Below are positions 33,901 through 48,900 of a DNA stretch of 64,000 bases, piece by piece. The notes under the pieces are model-generated. The model saw only the letters and a list, made by a program, of their open reading frames with translations. It made no database searches and was not told the DNA's origin. Position 1 is the first letter of the stretch, and every line of letters begins with the position of its first letter. Source of the stretch: Trichobilharzia regenti (lineage: Eukaryota > Platyhelminthes > Trematoda > Strigeidida > Schistosomatidae). The DNA is taken from positions 86,646,721 through 86,710,720 of the forward strand of contig OX235263.1 of the NCBI GenBank assembly GCA_944472135.2. The letters run 5' to 3'. The translations under genes and the position numbers were made by a program.

Positions 33901-36900
33901 TGTCTACAATTTTGGCTTATTCATAGATAGCTCTCACCACAAGATCATTTCTTCTGAAACTCCGAACCTCAAGCTTGAAGTATTATATTCTATTAAGAAG
34001 GCCAGGAATTGAATGCGGTGGGTATTTCATGTTGAAAATTCAATACATAGAGTGCGGAGTGGGGTGTATTAATTATGTAATCTTGCAAACTCTCCTGTGA
34101 ATGTAACAAGTGGAAAGAACTTAGAGCTTTCTTTGAATACTGTTTATCTATAACCACTGGTTTTTTCCTACACACTTCGGATATAAATATAAAAGAACAC
34201 ACACAGTACTTTTGGACATTATTCGGTGTGAAAATACACGTCCACTCAGTGGATCTAGGTGATTTTCATGTAGTGGCAAGGGGTTGGGGATCTGTGTTAC
34301 GACAACTTTCCAATCCAACTGGTACTCTAAAGCATAAGTTATAAAATTTGACAACCTTCATGATTTAAACAAACATTTACATTTAATTCCCGATTTCAAT
34401 TTAAAATAAGCAACAAATGTTATCAGTGAAGCTGGAATTAATGAATTCACTAAAATTTCTATAGAACTCTTGACCTATCAACCAGGTGATTCAAAAATCT
34501 CTGGAGGACCGACTACCAATTCTCGACACTTCTGACTGGATATCACCAAAGACCAAAAAGAAATTCCTCCTACCATACATCAGAAATATCTCTGAAATTA
34601 CGGCTAGAATAATGAAACCTTCTGATATAGATGTAGCACACAAACCAGCCGAATCGCTTAATTCGATCTTATGCAAACCAAAAGATCCGATAGAAAAAGG
34701 AGATAAAATTAACACCATTTACAAAATAAATTGTACGAACTCTAACAAACATTACATCGGCCAAAGTGGGCGTCCCCTTCGAATAAGAATCCAAGAACAC
34801 AAGTTAGCCGTGAAAAGACATGATATAAATTCTTTAGTATCACTGCATACAGACAATTATGGACATCACTTTGATTGGAATAATATCAAAATCTTAAACA
34901 GAGGAAACACCAAATGTGCAGTCAGGGAATTCCTAGAAGCCTGGTACTCAAACGAAAATGCCATTAATAAACACGTTAATATAGATGAAATATATCAACT
35001 AATAAAAAGCAAATCATGTGATCAGAAAGTTTAAAATCTCGATCAATAGAAAACGGTCAATACATATGTAAAGATGGTTGGTCACCAGGAGACGCAATTG
35101 TATCATCATTCATGGAGATTTTAAAATCATTTAACTTTATGCTAAATACTGCACTGAAGACGCCGTCCAGAAAGACGACGAAAGCTCCGCAACTAAACCA
35201 ACCAGCTCAGAGAACACTATTAATTGCAAATCTGACTGGATATATCAAGTTGAGTATGCTTGTGCAAGAAAATATATGGGTTGTACGGAAAGGCGCCTGT
35301 TTGGTTGCTTAACCGAACATTCGCTCAAATAGTTAAAGCTAAAGTTAAGGTACCAAAAAGTTCAGTAATAAAGCATCTTAAAGACTATGAAAATGGTATT
35401 GACTCTGTGGAGTTATTCCCTGTCATCAACAGAGAAGGAAACAGAAAGATACGTGTGCAATTAAAATTTATAAATAAACGTGATCTTTTTATACGGAAGG
35501 GTATGATGATGGGTTTTAATCTGTTATGATTAAAATCTTCTACTTAACTGTTATGACTGGCCAAAGTGGACGTCCCTTTCGTCTTCGTATCAACGAACAT
35601 AAGCTAGCCGTTAAAAGACATGATATACACTCCCTCATTTCACTACACACAGACAACCACGGACATCAATTCGACTGGGACAACGTTCAAATATTCGACA
35701 AAGGAAATAGCAAGAATGCTAGAGAATTTTTAGAAGCTTGGCATCCCAGTGAATCATCAATCAATAGACACTTCGAGATAGACAAAATCTATCAACCAAT
35801 AAGAAAGAAACTTCACACACAAAGGGTCAAAGTTCAAGTCACAGAAACAATCAGTTCCAACACAAGTAACCTACAAGGTGTGAGAACACACATAAACAAC
35901 CAATCATGTCCAAGGTCATCAGGAGGAATGATTAATAAACTCGTGGAGAAACCTAAAAGCTCACTTCAAATTGAAGTATGCGCTGAAGATGTCACCCAGT
36001 AGGGCGATGAAAGCTTCGCAAACTAACCATCCAGCTCAGAGAACAAAACCACATCACTGTTATGACTGTGTTATGAATATTTTAACGACAGAAGATAAGG
36101 GCTAGGCAACATATAGTTTATTCAGAGAATCTAGAGATATTTATAGGGAGGCAACGTCTTCTGATTGGTTGTTTTCTAACTGAAGGTTATTCTGTACTGC
36201 TTGTGACCGTTTCTTAGAAGGTCAAACCAAATATTTGCCAATCATATTTGCACACGTTAAGCCTTCTGTGATTGATTGGTGAGCTCCTCAAGGTTGAGCT
36301 TTGTTGTTTTTTTTTCGCATGACACCGATTCGGGAAGTAACATTGAAACAAATCTCTGTTTACAATTTTGGCTCGTTCGAAGCCAGCTCTCACTACAATA
36401 TCATAGTTTAAGTTTTATCCCATTTCTTATTGTTATTCGGTTTGTAATTCCTGGCATTTTAAAGTTTCTTCTCTGATGACTACAGTGATGTAATTGAATA
36501 AAGTTTAATTATATTTCAATAGTTTACACACAATGATAAGTTTTGTTATTTGTAATATTTTGAGCAAAATTACTGCCCGTGTGCACATCACTGATGGAAT
36601 TGTTTTGTTCACGCATTTATGATTTGTACTCATATATATAGTTCATTACTTTTTGTTTTTTGCTCATTCATGTTTTTGTATTCAGAATTATATTCCAAGT
36701 TGTTGATAGTTGTACTGAGATAGCTTTGTTACATGTATCTGACGGCGTGACCTTAATGAATATAGATTCTGTTATTAGTAGTCTCTCTTTCCATTTGTTC
36801 ATGTTAGTTTTTAGAATATACACATTGTTCCAATCGTCATTGTGGTTTTTGTCCCATGCATGTGCAGCTATCGATGAATTTTTTTTCAAGAATCTTGTAA

Positions 36901-39900
36901 GCTTGTGTTCCTGTTGGTTGACCTTTGATTAGGCACTTATGTTCATTCACTCTTATTTGGAGTGATCTGGACGTGTTTGACCCACATGTTTAGTCGGACA
37001 GTCAGCACAAGATATTTTGTAAATTAAATTGTTTTCATCCATCATTTTTATGGGATCTTTCAGTGGATTTATTTTTGATTAGATTTGTCGGTTTAAACGT
37101 TGCTCGAATGCCGATATTTTTGAGGTTTCTTTGTATTGCCTCTGATGTACCATTTTTATATGGTATTGCGACTGTTTTTTTCCATTCTTCCTTCTTGTTA
37201 TTCTCCGGTTTTACCCTCTTTTTTCTCTTTTTTATATTATCTTTTATAAATTCTCTAGGGTAGTTGTTTTCGAGTAGCATTTTGAATAGGAATTTTATTT
37301 CTTTACACTGGTCCTCTGGTGTTGTTGTAAGTCTACGTATTCTTTCTGCAAGACCTTGTATTAATCCTCGTTTTACTGTGAGTTGATGAGCTGAGTGATA
37401 ACCAAGGAATCTTCCAGTGTGTGGTTTTTCTATATATCGTCGTTTTTATGCTACCATCTGTCATTCTTTTTAGTTCCCCAATTTCATTCTCTATTTCCAT
37501 AGTGAATTTTTTTGAGTCGACGTGGCTGTTTATGTGTGAGAAAAGTTTCTCAGTATCGTTTTTTTCACTATTACTAGTGTGTCGTCTGTATATCTCCACC
37601 AACATTTTAGTGATAACCTGAATGGTTTAAGGGCATTCTCTTCCCAATAATCCATGAATATGTCAGCTAATATTGGTAAGATAGGCGATCCCATAGCTGT
37701 AATTGAATTGTTGTACACTATAATTTCAATTTTAATCTCTCATCGTAACGTCTCCCCATCTATTCAAACTTGACCTGTAAAACATTTTCACCCATTGTTT
37801 TTCATGATAGATTCATTGTAGTTTATTTACTTATCACTGATATATCTCCCAATACATTTCTACATATCATTCAAATCCAACTCCTCAACACCAATGGAAT
37901 CCTGGTGAGCGTCACTGAATTTTCTGACTCCGTGTGCCTAGTGAAATCAAGGCAATCTGAGGATTTATTGATTAGTCCCTAGGGTGCAACTAATGTCATG
38001 TTTCTAGCTCATTTGATGATACTGACTGAGTTCTATCAGTCAGCTGTGCAAGGTGGCCATCAAGCTAGTTGACTTACCACCCCAGAATGCTTAGAATCGG
38101 TGTGACATAGTTGCAAGCAATCGATTCGTTGGCACTTGCCAGCAAGACGCATTCGCAACCTTGAAGGAACTGGTACCCTCCTTGAGATATGAACCTGTAT
38201 CGGCCAGCGCTATGGTCTGGGAAGTTATAAGTGAAGTTATTTAGGTCCTAATTAGTCCTAAATCTGGATAATTAACTTTTGTTTATCCTGATTTACTGTT
38301 TCTTTTTGAATATTATATTATCTTTCACCCTCCTCATGATAGATTGATATTTGTAATTCATACGTTTTTTCTGCATTAAATTTATACTACTAGAAGCAAA
38401 TAAGTAGTTCAAACTATTTTACCTCTTTTTCCCGACAAAATATTTATATATCAGGCAAATAAATTAGTTGAAAAAGAAAAAGCATTAATTAAACAATTAG
38501 CTCAGATTGATCGATTAGAAAAAGAACGACGTAAAATTGAAGAAAAATGTCAACGTGAGCTATATGGACGTGCACTACTGCATCAACATCAAACAGCGTT
38601 AAGAAAACGTTCAGAATTTATACAATCTGAATTAAAAGCTGATTTAAATTGGTTAAATCAGTTAGCTGAACAAGAAAATTTAGATTATGAAAATGCTATG
38701 GAGAAAAAGCGTACAGAAAGAGATAACGTGCTAGCAATGCAAGAATTAATTGAATGTGAATTGAAAAAAGAGAAAATTAAAGAATTAGAATTAAGTGAAT
38801 TACAAGCGTAAGTAATAAAAAAATAAATGAATATAACGTATTTTTGTTTCTTGTTTGCAGTTGATGTCGCGGAGCAGTGTTTATTTCTCTTACGACTTAT
38901 GGTTATCAGCCATACATCCAATTGTCTATCATTCCTGAGCTTATGAAAGCTTGGTAAACGGGGTTAGGTATGGGAGTTCTTCGGCTGGCAATCGAATCAG
39001 GAACTCCTTCATGGTTGGCTTACGTTTCACCATTGAACCATCAATACATGAAAGCAAGGGGAACTGAGCAGCTATTTCGTCCTAGTTTGAGACTCTTAAT
39101 CGGTACGGACTAGGGAATCAAAAAGGGATTAAACTCAAGACTTTCAGACGTTCGCCAAACACACATGTGGTCTGGGGTTCGACCCCCCACCGACACATTC
39201 CTTGACCTCGATGAGCAACCAAAGAGGGGATGTTAGGCGTGAGGCTAGCAACCCTAACCCGTAACAATAAAACCACTGCTACTGAAACTTCAAAGCTCAA
39301 ACTTGAATCCCTATGTTCCACTCGGAAAGTAGAGGACCAAAATAAATAAAAAAATTTCTTCTAAAATATCGATTTTATCAGTTGTTGCTAGCTTGTTTGC
39401 TTAACATCTTACAGAATTCACAAGTGCCTGACTACAGACTGAACTTCCTGAAATTTCGCTCAGATATCTTGACTGTTGAGGACCAATAAAGTTGAGTGTA
39501 AGGACTGACACTGTCCGATAATATTGGGTAGCGATGGAGCTATCTTGAAGATAGACCAAAGTAGCAATTTGTGGGACATTATATTCCATTGCAGTGTCTG
39601 AGTACCAGGTTCTTTTCTTGGTTAGGATAATAGGTGTGCACGAAATAGCTTTCTAGTATTTCTTGACTACTTTCTAATGTTTACGAAGTTCACCTTGACA
39701 TCAATCAGTTCCCTACCAGTTCGAAAACAATTTTCAACATTAAACATAATAATTGAAACCTAAATTTGTTAGTTGTCATATACTGATTATTATTCATGCA
39801 TAAACTTGGTAAATAATGGACACCAAGAGATACACAACACAAAACCTCATAGACTGTGTGAGGGATGGAGTACTGCTAGGACGCCCAGACCTAGGTAGGT

Positions 39901-42900
39901 GGTTGTCTTAAGGGGACACTCCCCGCCGAATCCTTAACCTTGAGTCTGATCTATAAGTCAGTGTAGTAGAGTCAGGAGTCACGTTTCCATAGTTTCCGGT
40001 TACCGAAACAGGTTCATACGTTATTCATTCATTTCGGATTATGGCGCACATGTACATCATATGTTGGGAACCTGGGTTTTCCAGTTCTCTACTATATATC
40101 CACCAGTTCAGGTGTAACCGCCAGACGTTCTCACTCACTCTTTTTATTGTTGTAAGGAATACCCCTGTCATGTGAGGGCAGTGAGTATGATTCACCTGGT
40201 AGAAGCTATGGACGTGCGGTCAAATGAGAGCATTCAAGGAAGAAGACTGCAGTCTAGCCACTATCCTCGTATCAGGTTGTTCATGCGGGGTGCATCATCG
40301 TAATCTAGAAAAGTTTCAGTGACAATAAAAACGGCTAATTTGTGTATGTTGTATTATCCAATCAAAAGCATCCACCAATATGGTATTTGGAATGTGATTG
40401 GTTAGTGAGCAGCTGTGTGTATAGCCAATAAATTTGAACCTAAAGTTTGGTAATCCAGGTTAATCATTTGAAAATTATGCTGTTCAACTAAATGTGAAAT
40501 AAAGTGAACAGTTTCTTCTTTATTTTTTTTAAAGTGAATAATTTTTAGGTGAGGATTAAAGTGCTAGATGTAACCAACGCTACAACTGATATTCCAACTG
40601 AGTGAAAAAACCAGATAAAACACTATCAAACCACTTGTAATCACTTTTGTTCATGATGCCAACTCCAGAACCTTCATATTATGGTTTCTCTGTGACAAAC
40701 GTCTCTGATATTACTCTATCCCTACATTAGAGAGAAGCTTTATACCTTGGACGAATATTTTGCGTCCCATGTATGCAATTTATGGATTGAGCCAACGCTA
40801 CTGAGCTCCAAAATTTGTATGACCAACTTAAACCTCTTGTTTCAACATCAATTGTAGGTCGGGATTGGTTTAAGGGCAAGTTGGCGAATACAGGTTATCA
40901 GTTTCCACACAACCATCCAAAAAAGAAAAGCATTTTAACTCCCTAGCATTTCAAAGCCTTGAAAGAGCTATGGAGAAACCCTAATTATAACGATTATGAA
41001 ACTTTTAAAATAGTTAGAAGTAACACTTGACATAATAAAAGCATTCTTCTAAGCCTGTAATACGAAATCATACCAAACCAACAACCTGTTGAAGTTCAAG
41101 TCGTATTTGATCGCCTTCATTCCACCTATTCATGTAGGTAGGCTGAAATGAGAGAGTAGGAGGTTTTTTCTCTCGCTAAAACTTATATATTCAGTCACAG
41201 TTTTGTTTATCACTACTATTGTTATTGTTATTATTATTGCATTTGTTCAGGTATGAAGCATCAAGGATATGGGCTAAACGTGAAGAAGAATGGCGTAATG
41301 AAACAGTTGCTAGACAAAAACTTTTACAAGAAGTAAGTTTGGTTTATGTTAATCGCGACAAATGGATAGATTGACGAACAGCTAATCGATATATGTGACC
41401 CTTTGTCGCGATGATTGGCTAATTTAATGTAACTCTCACCACGTGATGTGACCTTGAATGCTCTTTATTTCCTGTCACTCTGTTGTGTGTATATATAATT
41501 AACTGTTCATTTTGTCCGTTCCTTCAGTACTGTTCGGTATGTTTTTGTCCTTTCTTGAGTTACAATGGATTTGTGCCTTTCTTGGTGTAATTGTACGCTT
41601 TATTTTATGTTTTAGAAACAGATAAAGTTTAAGTGAAGTTACTCTGTTTTTAACTATAGTTAAGCTAAGACTCTGTGTCGTCAGTACTGAGGACGGACTA
41701 AATCTGTAGGCAAAACTAATCCTACAGTTTATTGTTTTTTATCTATTTATTTCACTGTTTTTCAGTTAAACTTTAACAAACAAATTCAAAGAATATCAGG
41801 GTATTTAATGACAAATGAATTGTAGCACCTATGGTGAAAGGCTTCAACAGATGCCCTTTTCGCCTGACAGTAAAGATTACATAACCCGATAGAAAGTGGA
41901 ATGAAGGAACAACCCTGGCAGGCAATGAACTAACTAACTACCTATCCCCCCTCCACTCCTCCCCGATAAATGAACACTAAGAAATGGAGATGGATTCGAC
42001 AAACTCTGAGAAGATCTCTATACGACACCACAACAAAGGCCGTAGAATGAAAACCAGATGGGAAGGAAGCAGTTGGGTATCCATAGGTGAGACACGAAAG
42101 AGATTAGGTCAAGGTGAAATGAAAACTTGTGAGTGGCGGAAGAGCCAGCTAGAATTGATAGCAGATGGCCGACTATATTCGAGATGTTCCAGTGAAGCTG
42201 TACATTCCACTGGGAACGCAGGGAATGACCAAGAAAAAGGAAGGAGGACATATAAATCAGAAAAGAGATCTCCTTTTGTAACTGTGACAAAAAATAAGCA
42301 CCAACAATTCAGCGAAGAGTCTGTTTTATTTTTTTTTTTTTGGCGAATTCACTCACCTAACTAAACAATTGCCATCATATATAATTAATTATTTTTGCAT
42401 GTATACAAATACATAACGCAAGAATAAAATATTAGTTTGGAATTTTGTTCACATTATTAGAATATTTTCTAAAGAGTGATGAATACATGAATAAAGTTCA
42501 GACTAAAGTTACATAATGTGAAGAACACTGAGTAAATTTGGATGTTAATGATAAAGCATAAAGACAATTATCAAAATAAATTTTGTAGTAAGTGAAGAGA
42601 GTAGTTAGAAGGTTAGTCAAGCAAATGATGATACTAAGTGCTATACGAAAAAAAATGCACAAAAAAGCGTTACTAACAAAATAGTGATAATAGCTGAACT
42701 TGAAATTATATCCATATTAGAAGAAGGAGATGGAGAAGTTTCTTCTGTGTTCGTACATAAATCAGGATTCTCTATCCAAATCGTTAAGGCCCTCCGCAAT
42801 GCAAAGTAAACAGAGGCTTACTGTTTTCGGGAGGCTTCTTTTGACCTTGTAGATAACTTTGAAAGAATTCTTCTTATTTACTGAATGGCCAGTGTTGAGT

Positions 42901-45900
42901 ATTTATTCACTTATAGCCCTTCCCTACTGACCTACTGTTACCTTTTCATAGCCAAGCGGGATAATGTTCTTTGGCTGTTTTAGATAAAAAACACGCATCG
43001 AACATCTTGTATATCTTGATCCACATGAGCAAGTAAAATGGTAGATACACATAGAGAATCAGTCAAATGCGATGGTTTATCTTTGGAGTTGTTGGAGAAA
43101 ATTTGGTGGCAAAAGAATACCAGCCGTAATGTAGAAGTGAAGAATGCTGTTTTCAGGTCATTTGATATTCTTCTGTTTAGAGTGTCCCGGCCGACAGCTA
43201 CTGTTTTTTATCATGGTGGTCGGGCTTGAATACCACACTGACCCAATAAGCTAAACTGGCTGGGACCCGTGTTCCTGCAGGTCCTACCATGTCAGGAAGG
43301 TTGTTCATATAGCGGTTAGACTAAATAAAAGCAGTTACCATGAGGTACATGGGCTCCAGAATCCCATCGGATCAAATGGCGTATAAACCTATATTGGTCA
43401 CCGGCAACCATGGGAACGTAGCTCCTGACGCTACTACGCTGCCTTGCGGATTAGACTTCAAGTCAAAGGCTCGGGGTGTGTCGTTCCTTAAGAAAACCAC
43501 CTGCTTCGGTCTGGGCTCCCGGGCAGTATCTCAGCTTTGACACAATAAATGAAATAAGTGTGGCGCATCGTCTTGGTGCCATATTGTACCAAGTTTTTCT
43601 GAGTTTAAATAAATAATAAATAAATATTTAGAGTGTTAACCAGAAAGTCCCCTTTGAACAACATCATATTCATGTTTAGCGTCTTTTTTTGGTGCAGAGG
43701 TGTAATTTTATTTGTTGGTTTTCAGTTTCATGTGTTTGTCTCTTAAACCTTCCCAGAGTCTAGACCCTGATGGTATACTTCCCATTGTCCTAGTGAAATG
43801 TGCTGATAGTTTAAGTAACCCACTTACAAACATTTCCAATACTTCTTTTTCTAATAATGTTGTACCTTCTCTGTGGAAAGATATTAAAATCATCATTGTA
43901 CCCAAGTCAGGTTCTGGAAATAATGTTAAGTTTATACCTATTGCTATTACCTCTCCTTTTTTGAAACTAATGGAGAAATTATTGTCCCTAAGCTTCTCAA
44001 ATGATCCTAAGCAGTTTGCTTATAAACAGGATAAAAGTACTTTCGATGCTGCTGTGTTTCATCACAACATTGTATCCTCCTTAGACAAAGGGGCCAAGGA
44101 TGTCCATTGTACGTTCCTTGATTACACATCTGCTTTCGACTCTGTACCTAGAGGCCTTTTGTTAAACAAACTTAGCCTTACACAAACTGAGTCCTGGGCT
44201 ATCAACTGGCTGCACTCTTACTTCTCCAAAGGATGCAGTACACGGTATATAATGGTGTCTCTTCCTATCGTTTGCTTACTGAAGGTGGAGTTCTTCAGGG
44301 TGCTGTTCTCTCTCCGTTCCTCTTTTCCTTCTTCTTACATGACCTACCTCTTTTAGACGAAATCAACTTCGTTAAATATGCAGATGACCTGACTGTTTCG
44401 CTTCCCGTTAAGTCTCAGTCAGACTGTTTCAAATTAAGTAGCTTCATGTCGGACATCAGTCAGTGGTCTAAACTAAATGGTCTCATGTTGAATCCCCCAA
44501 AATGCCAGACTATTGACTTCTCCTTTAGGCATAAACGAGATCTACAAACACTAGTAAGTAATCATGAAGTCTGTAGCATTGAGGGGACTACAATTGAAAC
44601 TAAGTCTAATGCAAAATACCTCGGACTAGTTCTATCTTTCGAACTTACATGGTCATCTCATATCCTAACGATTTCTAAGAAAGTGTTCCGTCTAGATAAT
44701 ACATTAAGAAACTTAGACTATCTGGAATCACCCAACCTCTACTTTCACAATTTGTCAACTCTCGTATCTTACCTATTCTGCTTTACTGCTCCCCATTAGT
44801 CTTTCCTGGGCTACTGAAAAAGGACTATACCATCCTGAGAAGGATGTTGAAGGTAGTTAGTAGGACTAGCGGTGTAAAACTCAGTCAACTCGTCACTGCA
44901 TTAGTAGAAAAGCATCTGAATACATGCGAAAAATGGTTTAAAACCATACTCTCCGACACCCAACACCCCCTCTATTCCAAACTCTTGCCTTGTATCTCAT
45001 CATGTAGAACCAGAAATCAGTACAAAATTATATATGCTCGTACAACCAACTAGAGGAACTCAACGATACCATATTTGGCCCGTGTTGTAAGTGACAGAGA
45101 CAAGGAATAAAACAAATTATTATTAATAAAGCGTGAACGTAAGCGATTTTCACTTAGTGTCGTTGTTAAAATAGCGATCTTTTCATCTGTCGACTGAGGA
45201 TTGCAGATTCTTCGGATCCTCATTACAGGAGACGAAAGTCTCTTCGCTGACTTATATGTTCTGAATTATATGACGTGGGAGATTTTAATAATCATAATAA
45301 TGTATTTGAAAGTCAGTCTGATTTTTCTTATCAATAAATTTAAGAAAATAATCTCACTATGCTTCTGTCTTTAGCTTATAAACGCATACTGATACATATA
45401 AACATCCTATGATGTGTACTTGAAATGGGGATAGAAACGATGGAAGTGTGTAGCTCAGATGGATGAAATTGGTGTAATTGTGTTCTCTGAGGTGGAATGT
45501 TTAACTTACTTACTTACTTTACTTCGGCTATCTCCTACAGGAGGATGAGCTGGCTTCATGAACATCTCGAATCATCGCTGCCCAGGCTCGGCGATCTGAT
45601 GCAAGGTTTTGCGACAGGGTTATCCAATTCTTGTTCCACAGACGGAGTCCGTAGACGGTTTGTAGCCCCAGGCACTCCATATCAACCTTGACTGTATCAA
45701 GCCATGTTTTCAGCTGTCCACCCTTGCGACATCGCCAAGATGGAAATGGCGAGGGATTTAGAACTGATTTGACCAGATCGTCATCTGGTCGGCGCAGAAC
45801 ATGGCCAAACCACCGAAGGCGACGTCGTTGGACCAGTACTGGAATTTGGTTGATGTTGTAGAGAGTTCGTGAAGTTTCATGGGAAATTAGGTACGAGTGA

Positions 45901-48900
45901 TATCCCCAGCATCGCTCGGCCTTTTGTTTGAGAGTGCAGCTCTAGCCTTTACACAACCAAGTGTGACCTACAAGGCAGTAGGAGTGGAGTAGGCAGTCCA
46001 TTATCCATTGGAAGCCAGCCGGTGACCGGAGTCCGGTTCATACGCCTTTTTGAATGGGGCCAGACATCCAGGGCATCCAATAAGCCCTTTGTCCATATGT
46101 CTGCCGGTGAGCTTCATACGCCAGTCGTTGGAGGTTTGGAATCAGGGTTTAGCCGTCTCCCCTAGACTGTCATCCAATGGACAGTCAACCCGGTGAAGAG
46201 CGCCGGGCATCCACCTTTGCCTTCTCACTTCGGTGAAAAATACCTCCGCCACGTGAAGGCAGTGAGTAGGACTTCCTCAGGAGAGGCTGTGTAAGACGCC
46301 CGGTCATATGGGGGCATTTCAAGAGGTGTGCGGAGGGGTGGCCAACCCGCGGCGCAAGGCACCCACCCCCGATCATCCTGACGCCTTGGAGGTTTAACTG
46401 CGAAGCTATAATGTATTTCTAGACTACACATGTTCAGCGCTGACTTTAAATATGCTATATAATAACAAAAGGAACATCAATGAAATCACCCCTATTGGTA
46501 ATAATCGCTGAAGCTGTTATACAAAACTGAAAACCATATCCCTACCAATATTTTAATTTTTTTATATTCCTGTATGTTCTCAGTGGAATATAGGCCTTCA
46601 AGATAGAGACTTGAATTTTCGCTAGCAGTGGTGTTTATTTTTACGGGATGGTGTTGCTAGCCTCATACCCAGCCTTCCCTCTTTACCAGTTTTATTACTG
46701 GCTTGGCGAGGTAAAGGAGTGCGTCCGTGACCGGGGATCGAAACCCGGACCACCTGTGGCGTGGTTGACGAGCATTCTACCACTATGATGCCACCGACGA
46801 ACACATCCCTACCTATAATCAAAATGAAACTCGGGATACGTTAAGAAATTGATGTATTCGTCATAATTAGAAGAAATAATATAAAAAGTGCACTCATAAA
46901 TTAATCGCCCACATATTTGAAGAAACGGAATTAACATGAGAAGAGGAATCAGGCAGCTAGAATCCCTTCCTAGATGTCTTGATCAAAAGAATAAGTACAG
47001 GATATTTGTAAACACAAATATACAAGCATGTAATCACAAAATAGGATGGGGCAGTATGAGAATATTAAAAAGTAATATAGTTAAGTGGAGTGTGAGAGAG
47101 AGAGAGAGAGGTTAATCACTGAACGCTTGTTTATCAACTCAACACTGCACACGTGCTATCGGAATGACGCATTGCCTACACTGAAGATATGGAAGGTGGT
47201 AACAAACAATAAAGAGAAATTGGAGATTTCACACACTTATTCCAAGGAGATCCCTGGCGGTTGTACTTTCTAAAGCATTTGTTCCCTTTAGACATAGGTT
47301 TTTTGGTACATGTTCAGAAAATCGTATGCTTGACCTTCTTTCTGTTCTTCAAATGTGACTGCTCCCGCAGATACATGTAAATTTGTATATACAGTTGGAG
47401 TTAATATGAGAAGGATATCTATCGATTTTGATTTCACCAAAGTGCAAGTTGTTTGATAGACGGGGACGAGCTTAGCTGCTCGATAGGCTCTGTCTAGTGA
47501 CGTCCTCAATCGTCTGTTGACAATAGCTGTGATACTTTCACCCTTAAAATCATTTTGAATGTAGATGGGCTTTTTCTCCACTGTGATTTGTTTGGCATTT
47601 GAAACTTCAGATCTTCCGTACTTCTTAATTAACCTCTACAGGGTCGCTGCTTTTCAACATCTTTTCGAGAAATATAAATTCTTCCTCTAATTTCTCTATA
47701 GAACATTTTCTTCTAAATCTTTAGTATAGAGTCTTGACTAGTCCACGTTTCAAAGCTATTTGGACAAAACTATTAAAATGTATATAAGACAAATTGTGAC
47801 ACTGTGACTAAAATTGAAACGATTATGAAGTAGCAATAATAATTTATGCTCGGGACCTTGTCATTCAGTTGTTAATACTGCATTATCACCGTATGTGATA
47901 TTTACAATAAACTTTTCTGCATACAGTGAAATTGGTGAACTTTTTTCTAAATTACTTATCTTCTCACGGTCAACTATTCTTACCTTAGCTAAATTCTTAT
48001 ATTCCGACAATCTGACTACCCCTGACCTACTAGTTTGACCCAGGTAGTTGACTTAACTCAAAGTCATTGCAGGGTATTTTGTAAATTATATTATTTTGTC
48101 TAATTGGGTCAACCGACAGGGTCCTTTAACCTACATAGCTTGTCCCTGCCTGAGTAAGTGAGTTTGTAGGCTTAAATACCACTCTAATTCCTGATCTATT
48201 AAGAATCCTACGTCGAGAGGGTCTCAGATGTGCCCTCCCTCCTTAAGTGGTAAGACTGCTGTAGATGCCTTATATTCTCTCTTATTTATGTTATCATTAT
48301 CAGTTTCACCATTAATTTTATTTTGCTTTTGTCCGTTTCTGATCTTCCTCATAAGTTTTATGGGATAGTTAGTTATTTGACACCAACGCTTCTCCATCTA
48401 TCTGTTTTATTTCATCATTTAGGTCTTTTCTTGTAATACTTAGTGCTATTGCTTGGTTTGTTAGACAGACACTTAACTAAGCCTGTCTTTACAGACAGAT
48501 AACGACGGATGAGATGAATTAAAGTCTAAATATCTATTAGCAGAATGCGTTGGTTATTTATAAACACTAGTGTGTAGTTTACCTTCTTCTATTCGTTTTA
48601 TTTTACAATCTAACACCATGGCTAATTCTCCTTTTTCATTTTCCGATTCGAATGTGAATTTTATTCCCTTTACCAGCGAGTTCATGTGTCAAGAAGCTAA
48701 AGGGAGATATGTTCTGTTTTTAACACTGTCAGTGAAAGTGTCATCCACATATCTCCAACATATTTTTGGAGTAGGATTAAACGTATTAAGAGCAATACTT
48801 TCCCAGCTGTCCATAAATGTATCTACTACGATAGGGGATATTGGTGATCCATTCCATTGCTACACCTTCTGTTTGTCTATATATTTTGCTTTTGAATTTA

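Noticed and set aside
41984..42364. 126-codon plus-strand frame as a host gene
   Set aside because: It ends in a T run, lacks motifs, and shares sequence with another intronic repeat.
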